Part shown: one piece after another, positions 59,116-64,000 of the stretch
Position numbering within the stretch: position 1 is the stretch's first letter
How the letters are laid out: every line of letters begins with the position of its first letter
Origin: Pumilibacter intestinalis
GTDB lineage: Bacteria > Bacillota > Clostridia > Christensenellales > Pumilibacteraceae
Direction of reading: 5' to 3'
Length of the DNA: 64,000 bases
Assembly (NCBI RefSeq): GCF_943193005.1
Contig: NZ_CALPCH010000005.1
Span: 83,271 to 147,270 of the forward strand
The notes under the pieces: generated by a model
Database searches by the model: none
Seen by the model: only the letters and a program-made list of their open reading frames with translations
Told to the model about the DNA's origin: nothing
Position numbers and translations under genes: made by a program

Positions 59116-59142
59116 ATTATAAACTAAGTCCCCCCCCGTCAA
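59116..59142 (-). promoter_or_regulatory. Poly-G spacer promoter upstream of the LRR lipoprotein
   Basis: On the minus strand TTGACG (59137-59142), a 15-base spacer beginning with G's (tract of G8 at 59130-59137), and TATAAT (59116-59121). A second weaker promoter (TTTGGG-17-TATAAT, -10 at 59030-59035) lies downstream, and a small dyad CTGACA/TGTCAG (59067-59083) lies between. Tract length sets the spacing of the first promoter. Confidence 0.7.
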
Positions 59143-59171
59143 GCGTTTGCACGCAATTTTTTCGCACAACG

Positions 59172-59210
59172 AAAAACGCCGCGTTTTCACTGTTCCGAAA
59201 CGCGGCGTTT
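59172..59210 (-). terminator. Terminator of the ABC exporter operon
   Basis: AAACGCCGCG/CGCGGCGTTT, a perfect 10-bp stem, then T's on the minus strand, 31 bases after the permease stop. It isolates the LRR gene from the exporter operon. Confidence 0.88.
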
Positions 59211-59240
59211 ATTATTTTCATGCTTTTTTTATTGCAATGT

Positions 59241-60158
59241 TTATTGCGCTTTTTGTTTAAGTTTGTTCTTGCGCTTTTTTCCGCCGAACACGTTGAGCAG
59301 TATGTATGCTCCCACCACGAGGGCGGTAAAGCCGCCGAGTATGGCGTACATTGCGCCTACGGGCACGCTGTTGCCGAAGAAATACACGTTACAGTCCAGC
59401 GAGTCGCGCAGGCTCGCTATCGCCTCGGACGGGTAGCCGAGATTTTCCATTTCGGAAAGTACGCCCGCAAGCGCGTGATTGCGGAAAAGCGACGTGCCGT
59501 ATGTGCCGGGCAAAAAGGAAAGCACGTGACCGAGCACGCTCCCGTACTGAGATATGGGCATGTACGCGCCGCAAATAAAGCCGTAGCCCGCGCTTATTAT
59601 CGTGCCCACCGCGCTCATCTGCCCCTGCGACGAAAGAAAATAGTTTATAAGCGAGCTTAGCCCCGTGCCGAAAAGCGTAAGCACAATCACGTCGAGCAGT
59701 ATGAGCATTATATCCGCAAAACTCATGTACCACCCTATGCACGCAATATACACAAGGCACACCGCGGTTGCGGCAAAGCAAATGATAAGGGTGGAAAATG
59801 CCGAGGCTATAAAATAGGAAAGCGCGACGGTTGAGCGGCGAACGGGCGAGATGGCAATATCGCCGCGCGCCCCGTTGGTTTTATCGGCAATCATGAGCAT
59901 GTTGGAGCAAAACGCGACGGTAACGCAACACACCGCCAAAAGCGACGAAAACAACTGACCGCCCACCGCGGCGTTTATCAGTTTGTCGCTCGTGCCCTCG
60001 GGCAAACTCGCTCTGAAAACGTCTTCGAACACGCCCGCCAAAAAAGTCACGTACAAAACGAGCAAAATAACGGGCGTGATAAGCGACGTAAAAAACAGCA
60101 TTTTGTCTTTGAAAAAAAGTTTCACGTTACGCTTGGTAAGCGCAAATAAAGTATTCAT
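59241..60158 (-). CDS. ABC-2 type transporter permease
   Basis: 305 residues with six spans. The first is preceded by a basic N-terminus (FALTKRNVKLFFKDK) and ends in a basic C-terminal tail (FGGKKRKNK). It matches the ABC-2 (DrrB/NodJ) permease family, which exports drugs, lipids or polysaccharides. It lies 2 bases after the ATPase gene. Substrate unknown; the context is surface-linked. Confidence 0.9.
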   Translation of the reverse strand: MNTLFALTKRNVKLFFKDKMLFFTSLITPVILLVLYVTFLAGVFEDVFRASLPEGTSDKLINAAVGGQLFSSLLAVCCVTVAFCSNMLMIADKTNGARGDIAISPVRRSTVALSYFIASAFSTLIICFAATAVCLVYIACIGWYMSFADIMLILLDVIVLTLFGTGLSSLINYFLSSQGQMSAVGTIISAGYGFICGAYMPISQYGSVLGHVLSFLPGTYGTSLFRNHALAGVLSEMENLGYPSEAIASLRDSLDCNVYFFGNSVPVGAMYAILGGFTALVVGAYILLNVFGGKKRKNKLKQKAQ

Positions 60159-60160
60159 AA

Positions 60161-61078
60161 TTACTCCCCTGCGAGTTCGGTGCCCGTAACCGCCAAAAAT
60201 ACGTCATCCATCTTGCCCTTCACAACCTCGTAGTCGGTGAATACGTCGGGATGAGCGGTAATCAGCGCGGTTGCCGCCGCAGTGTCGGGCACGGCTATGC
60301 GGTACGCGTCGCCCCGCCTTTCCGCTTTTATCCCCAGACTTTGTATCTGCTTTTCGGTCGCGCCGTAAATGGTTACGAAATCGCCCGTGTATTTGTTCTT
60401 GAGCTCTATGGGCGTGCCCTCGGCAACCTTTTTGCCCTCGCTCAGTATCACCACGTAGTCGGCGTCAGCCGCTTCTTCCATGTAGTGCGTGGTGAGAAAC
60501 ACCGTCATGCCCTCGTCGCGACGCAACTTTTCCACCACCCGCCATATGGTTTTGCGAGTCTGCGGGTCGAGCCCCGTGGTGGGTTCGTCCAAAACGAGCA
60601 GTCGCGGCTTGTGTATCAGCGCGCGGGCTATATCTATGCGCCTGCGCTGTCCGCCCGAAAGTTTTCCGAGCGGTCGGCGCAAAAGTTTTTGTAGGTCGAG
60701 CAAATCGGTAAGTTCGTTGAGCCTCGCCTTGAACGCCTCGCCGCATATGCCGTATAGAGCGGCGCGGCTCTTTAGGTTGTCCGACACGCTCAACTGCTTG
60801 TCAAGCCCCGACGACTGAAACACCACGCCTATCTCGCTTTTTACCGCGTCGGGTCTTTCGTCTATGTTCACGCCGTCTATTATAACCGTGCCGCCGTCGC
60901 GCGAAAGGCTGCCGCACATTATGGAAATGGTAGTGCTCTTGCCCGCGCCGTTCACGCCCAAAAAGGCAAACAGCTCGCCGCGTTTCACCTTAAACGAAAG
61001 GTCGTTCACCGCCTTTATTTCGCCGAACGATTTGTTAAGCCCTTCTATTACAATTATATCGTCTTTGCTCTCTTCCAT
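60161..61078 (-). CDS. ABC transporter ATP-binding protein (DrrA-like)
   Basis: 305 residues. Walker A GVNGAGKST (near 38-46), signature LSGGQRRR, Walker B LLVLDEPTTG and switch His in FLTTHYMEEA are all intact. The C-terminal extension of about 80 residues is that of DrrA-type drug/lipid exporters. Its promoter, TTGACA-16-TATAAT, has a G9 tract as part of the spacer and starts only about 5 bases before the ATG; no ribosome site is seen. Confidence 0.94.
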   Translation of the reverse strand: MEESKDDIIVIEGLNKSFGEIKAVNDLSFKVKRGELFAFLGVNGAGKSTTISIMCGSLSRDGGTVIIDGVNIDERPDAVKSEIGVVFQSSGLDKQLSVSDNLKSRAALYGICGEAFKARLNELTDLLDLQKLLRRPLGKLSGGQRRRIDIARALIHKPRLLVLDEPTTGLDPQTRKTIWRVVEKLRRDEGMTVFLTTHYMEEAADADYVVILSEGKKVAEGTPIELKNKYTGDFVTIYGATEKQIQSLGIKAERRGDAYRIAVPDTAAATALITAHPDVFTDYEVVKGKMDDVFLAVTGTELAGE

Positions 61079-61089
61079 ATATAATATAG

Positions 61090-61117
61090 ATTATACCCCC
61101 CCCCGCGAAATTGTCAA
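61090..61117 (-). promoter_or_regulatory. Poly-G spacer promoter of the ABC exporter
   Basis: On the minus strand TTGACA (61112-61117), 16 bases, TATAAT (61090-61095). Nine of the spacer bases are a G9 tract (61096-61104) abutting the -10. Both hexamers are perfect; the spacer is one base below the optimum of 17. One extra G would give the ideal length. Confidence 0.8.
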
Positions 61118-61159
61118 GCGAATAAAGTTTTTTTAATCGATAAATTTTTAGCGATTTAG

Positions 61160-61188
61160 TTGACAGAATATTTGCCCGGTGCTATAAT
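61160..61188 (+). promoter_or_regulatory. Consensus promoter of the alcohol dehydrogenase
   Basis: TTGACA (61160-61165), 17 bases, TATAAT (61183-61188), perfect sigma-A consensus, then GGAGG (61217-61221). Confidence 0.85.
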
Positions 61189-61232
61189 ATGTATATATTA
61201 AAATACTTAAATTTATGGAGGATATGTTGACA

Positions 61233-62450
61233 ATGGCAAGATTTACTTTACCGAGAGACCTGTATCACGGAAAAGGCTCGCTCGAAGCGCTCAAATCGTT
61301 TGACGGCAAACGCGCCATGATTTGCGTGGGCGGCGGCTCGATGAAAAAGTTCGGCTTTTTGGACAAAGCCGTGGCTTACCTCAAAGAAGCGGGCATGAAG
61401 GTGGAAATTTTCGAAGGCATAGAGCCCGACCCCAGCGTGGAAACGGTTATGAAGGGCGCGGACGCAATGCTCAAGTTCAAGCCCGATTGGATTATAGCCA
61501 TGGGCGGCGGTTCGCCCATAGACGCCGCCAAAGCAATGTGGATAAAGTACGAGTACCCGAACATCACGTTCGAAGAAATGTGCAAGGTGTTCGGCATACC
61601 CGCGCTCCGCAAAAAGGCTCGTTTTTGCGCGATATCTTCCACTTCGGGCACGGCTACCGAGGTTACGGCTTTCTCTATAATAACCGACTACAGCAAGGGC
61701 ATTAAGTACCCCATAGCCGATTTCGAGATTACGCCCGACGTGGCTATAGTAGACCCCGACCTTGCCGAAACCATGCCCAAAAAGCTGGTTGCGCACACCG
61801 GCATGGACGCAATGACCCACGCTGTGGAAGCGTACGTATCCACGGCAAACTGCGACTACACCGACCCTCTCGCTCTCCACGCAATCAAAATGATAGACCG
61901 CGACCTCGTGGCTTCCTACAACGGCGATATGGCTAAGCGCGACAGCATGCACAACGCGCAGTGCCTTGCGGGCATGGCATTCTCCAACGCTCTGCTCGGC
62001 ATAGTGCACTCCATGGCGCACAAGACGGGCGCGGCGTTCGACGATTTCGGAGCGCATATAATACACGGCGCGGCGAACGCAATGTATCTTCCCAAAGTAA
62101 TCAAGTTCAACTCCAAAGACGAAACGGCGAAAAAACGCTACGGCGAAATAGCCGATTTCCTCAACCTCGGCGGCAAGAACGACGACGAAAAAGTCGACCT
62201 TCTCATAGCCATGCTCAGAAAGATGAGCGACGACCTCAATATTCCCCACTGCATCAAGCACTACGGCGCGGACAGCTATCCTTGCGAGCAAGGTTTCGTG
62301 CCCGAAAACGCATTCCTCGAAAGACTGCACGATATAGCCGTGAACGCGCTCGGCGACGCATGCACCGGCTCGAACCCCCGTCAGCCGTCGGTTGAGGAAA
62401 TGGAGAAACTGCTCAAGTGCTGCTACTACGACACCGAAGTGGATTTCTGA
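61233..62450 (+). CDS. Iron-containing alcohol dehydrogenase
   Basis: 405 residues from the ATG at 61233 (GGAGG 11 bases before it); ATGs at 61215 and 61224 overlap or abut the ribosome site. NAD(P) loop MGGGSPIDAAKAM (near 95), then the metal-ligand set Asp-His-His-His (GMDAMTHAVEAY near 193-204, SMAHKTGAAFD and HIIHGAANA near 255-280). It resembles butanol and other long-chain ADHs of Clostridia and likely reduces aldehydes in fermentation. A single gene with consensus promoter and terminator, so probably highly expressed. Confidence 0.94.
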   Translation: MARFTLPRDLYHGKGSLEALKSFDGKRAMICVGGGSMKKFGFLDKAVAYLKEAGMKVEIFEGIEPDPSVETVMKGADAMLKFKPDWIIAMGGGSPIDAAKAMWIKYEYPNITFEEMCKVFGIPALRKKARFCAISSTSGTATEVTAFSIITDYSKGIKYPIADFEITPDVAIVDPDLAETMPKKLVAHTGMDAMTHAVEAYVSTANCDYTDPLALHAIKMIDRDLVASYNGDMAKRDSMHNAQCLAGMAFSNALLGIVHSMAHKTGAAFDDFGAHIIHGAANAMYLPKVIKFNSKDETAKKRYGEIADFLNLGGKNDDEKVDLLIAMLRKMSDDLNIPHCIKHYGADSYPCEQGFVPENAFLERLHDIAVNALGDACTGSNPRQPSVEEMEKLLKCCYYDTEVDF

Positions 62451-62470
62451 TAATCGCATAACAACGCAAA

Positions 62471-62510
62471 AGAGCGGCAAGCCTATGCTTACCGCTCTTT
62501 TTGTTTTTTA
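62471..62510 (+). terminator. Terminator after the alcohol dehydrogenase
   Basis: AGAGCGG-AAGC/GCTT-CCGCTCT with a CTAT loop (one mismatch), then TTTTTGTTTTTT. Confidence 0.88.
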
Positions 62511-62512
62511 TT

Positions 62513-63517
62513 TTATTCCCCGAGAGTTACCGTTATTTCGTGCTCTTTGTCATCATCGAAAAGCGGAATTACGTTGCCGCTAACGCTTTTGCCGTCTACG
62601 GCGAGCCGCACCGATTTACCGCCTTTGTTTACGTAAAGAATATGCAAACGGTTGCCGCGATACGTGCGCACCGCCTCCGCGGTTTGCCAATCGGAAGGAA
62701 GCGCAGGCTCTATATGCAAGCCGTCGTATCCGCGTTTCAAGCCCAAAATGCCCTCGTACACGCACATAAGCCCCCACGCCGACGTGCCCGTTTGCCACGA
62801 AAAGCCCACTTGCATATTCACCGAGGGGTGCAAAAGATAGCAGTTGGTGAACACGTACGGTTCGGCGGTGGTAACGCTCGACGGATTGTTTTTGCCGTCG
62901 GGCGCGATTTTTTTGAGTGCGCGAACGGCTTCGTCGCCGCGCCCCAAAGCGCAGTCCGCCATAACCTTGAAGCAACCGGCATGATTGTATATGCCGCCGT
63001 TTTCGTACACTCCCGCAAGCATGCCGCTCATGCGCCCCACCGTTTCGTCGTAAGTTTGGTAAGCGGGCGAGCACATGGGTATGCCCTTTTCGGTTTCCAT
63101 GGAGTCCATGGCGGCAATCACGCTTTGCATGCGCTCGCGCGGGCAAATTCCCGAAAGTATAGCCCACGACTGCGTGTTAACGTATATTTTTCCGCCCGAG
63201 CAGTCTTTATCGCCCACCGTGCCGAATTTGGAAAACGCCCGCACGTAATAGTCGCCGTTGTACGCGGCGGCGTTTGTCGCGGCGGCGAGTTTCGCTTTGC
63301 CCGAGCGCATTTTGTCGGCGTAATCTTTGTCGCCGACGTAGTCGGCAAGCTCCGCCATATCGCTGTAAGCCTTGCATATGAGCATTGCCATGAGCACCGA
63401 TTCGGCTTTTTCGTCGGGTATGTTCAAAGCGTCGTTCCAATCGGCGTGATGAATGAGCGGCAAGCCGTGCGCTCCGTAATTGTCCGCCCGCTCGAACCAT
63501 TCAATCGCGCGTTTCGT
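62513..63517 (-). pseudogene. 5'-truncated GH94 disaccharide phosphorylase remnant
   Basis: About 335 codons, open from 63517 (an in-frame TAA lies at 63518-63520). It encodes the C-terminal (alpha/alpha)6 barrel of a GH94 cellobiose/chitobiose-type phosphorylase: HADWNDALN near the start with the catalytic Asp, then YNGDYYVRAFSKFGT, QSWAILSGI, GGIYNHAGCFKVMADC and the final beta domain. Normal members have about 800 residues, so the N-terminal half is missing. Only a TTG (63463) would start it. Upstream is short, repeat-rich sequence with no continuation in any frame, so the gene was cut by a deletion or rearrangement. Confidence 0.8.
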
Positions 63518-63635
63518 TTATATTATATCTCAAACGCAACCGCATTGCAAGCATATAATACCCGCAAAAACCAAACTCCCTCCCGTATCAAATCCTTAAC
63601 GCACAAAAAAAGCACGAACCCAATATGGGCTACCC

Positions 63636-63769
63636 GTCATTGCGAGCGAACGCAGTGAGCGCGGCAATCTCATATGGGCTACCCGTCATTGCGAGCGAAC
63701 GCAGTGAGCGCGGCAATCTCATACAGGCTACACGTCATTGCGAGCGAACGCAGTGAGCGCGGCAATCTC
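63636..63769. repeat. Tandem triple REP-like array
   Basis: Three forward copies (63636-63670, 63686-63720, 63735-63769) with period 50 or 49 bases, nearly identical including the linkers (GGCTACCCGTCATTGCG and CATATGG). It lies 120 bases upstream of the cut end of the GH94 remnant. Confidence 0.88.
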
Positions 63770-64000
63770 ATCCATTAGAAAAGCGACCGCCGCTATGCCC
63801 TTTTGCATAAAAAACGGACTTGTGGCACTTTGCGGGTGCTTGATAGTAACAAGCGCACCGCAAAAGAAAAAGAAACCGCAAATGCGATTTCTCTCTCGTA
63901 GAGGGTGTGAGTATACCCCCGTAATGGTGGAGCGGAAGAAACCTAAAACGAATTTTGTCCGAGTTGATTGGATACAAAATGTTCCGTGCCGGTACTGTTC
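63770..64000. other. No gene found; unexplained right end
   Basis: No convincing gene is seen. A 69-codon minus-strand frame (63768-63977) has no ribosome site and no recognisable product. An 11-base match to the 3' end of tRNA-Gly (TGGAGCGGAAG, 63928-63938) is noted but does not extend to a tRNA. Confidence 0.4.

Noticed and set aside
61248..62480. 410-codon minus-strand frame opposite the alcohol dehydrogenase
   Set aside because: Antisense shadow in a GC-biased gene with consensus promoter on the other strand.
63636..63769. CRISPR array
   Set aside because: Only three units, with linkers that are conserved rather than unique, and the same unit occurs singly elsewhere; no cas genes.
63928..63938. 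Attachment-site copy of the tRNA-Gly 3' end
   Set aside because: Only 11 bases match and both sequences are in ordinary intergenic context; too short to support an att site.
63768..63977. 69-codon minus-strand open frame at the right end
   Set aside because: Runs into a REP copy, lacks ribosome site, and has no recognisable product.

Overview
The window looks like chromosome from a spore-forming, Gram-positive anaerobe of the class Clostridia, probably a gut lineage without a close named relative. Evidence: a spoIIR-sleB-ypeB sporulation/germination cluster, the MEP isoprenoid enzyme IspE, an iron-containing alcohol dehydrogenase, lipoprotein signal peptides, strong purine-rich ribosome binding sites and sigma-A type promoters. 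No 16S gene or other taxonomic marker is present, so this is inference.

Positions 1-10.3 kb (all minus strand) look like the edge of an integrative/conjugative element or large plasmid-derived island: a giant methylase-helicase of at least 2992 residues running off the left edge, two small genes, a sigma-like protein and a small Com-like zinc-finger gene. Positions 10.8-31 kb are one long minus-strand carbohydrate locus: a 1278-residue Ig-domain lipoprotein, two sugar ABC permeases and a binding protein (no ATPase), a secreted 889-residue lectin-like protein, and five glycoside hydrolases or relatives (clan GH-A lipoprotein, GH106-like, an (alpha/alpha)6 enzyme, GH43, GH2), ending in a WYL regulator. 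A divergent AraC regulator (31.1-32.0 kb) sits at the promoter end. The enzyme mix suggests uptake of a rhamnose/galactose/arabinose-containing plant glycan; the substrate is inferred.

Positions 32.0-32.6 kb hold a candidate new small RNA with its own perfect consensus promoter and terminator, then tRNA-Gly(CCC). From 32.6 kb on is core-like chromosome: ypeB/sleB/spoIIR, ispE-ROK kinase-manA, DNA alkylation repair, flotillin-NfeD, a zinc-ribbon membrane protein, tadA, M14 peptidase, rlmH, two CPBP proteases, a YycJ-like hydrolase, class I fumarase, tsaD and prfB. From 39 kb on, intergenic gaps carry a REP-like repeat family whose hairpin cores covary.

Positions 53-61 kb are surface-oriented: a membrane XRE regulator, a leucine-rich-repeat lipoprotein and an ABC-2 exporter. 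The promoters of the last two each carry a poly-G tract inside the -35/-10 spacer, a layout expected of phase-variable promoters. The right end holds an alcohol dehydrogenase, a 5'-truncated GH94 phosphorylase remnant and a triple tandem REP array. The main observations are the small RNA, the poly-G promoters, a sigma-F-like promoter threaded through a terminator at spoIIR, and the covarying REP family.
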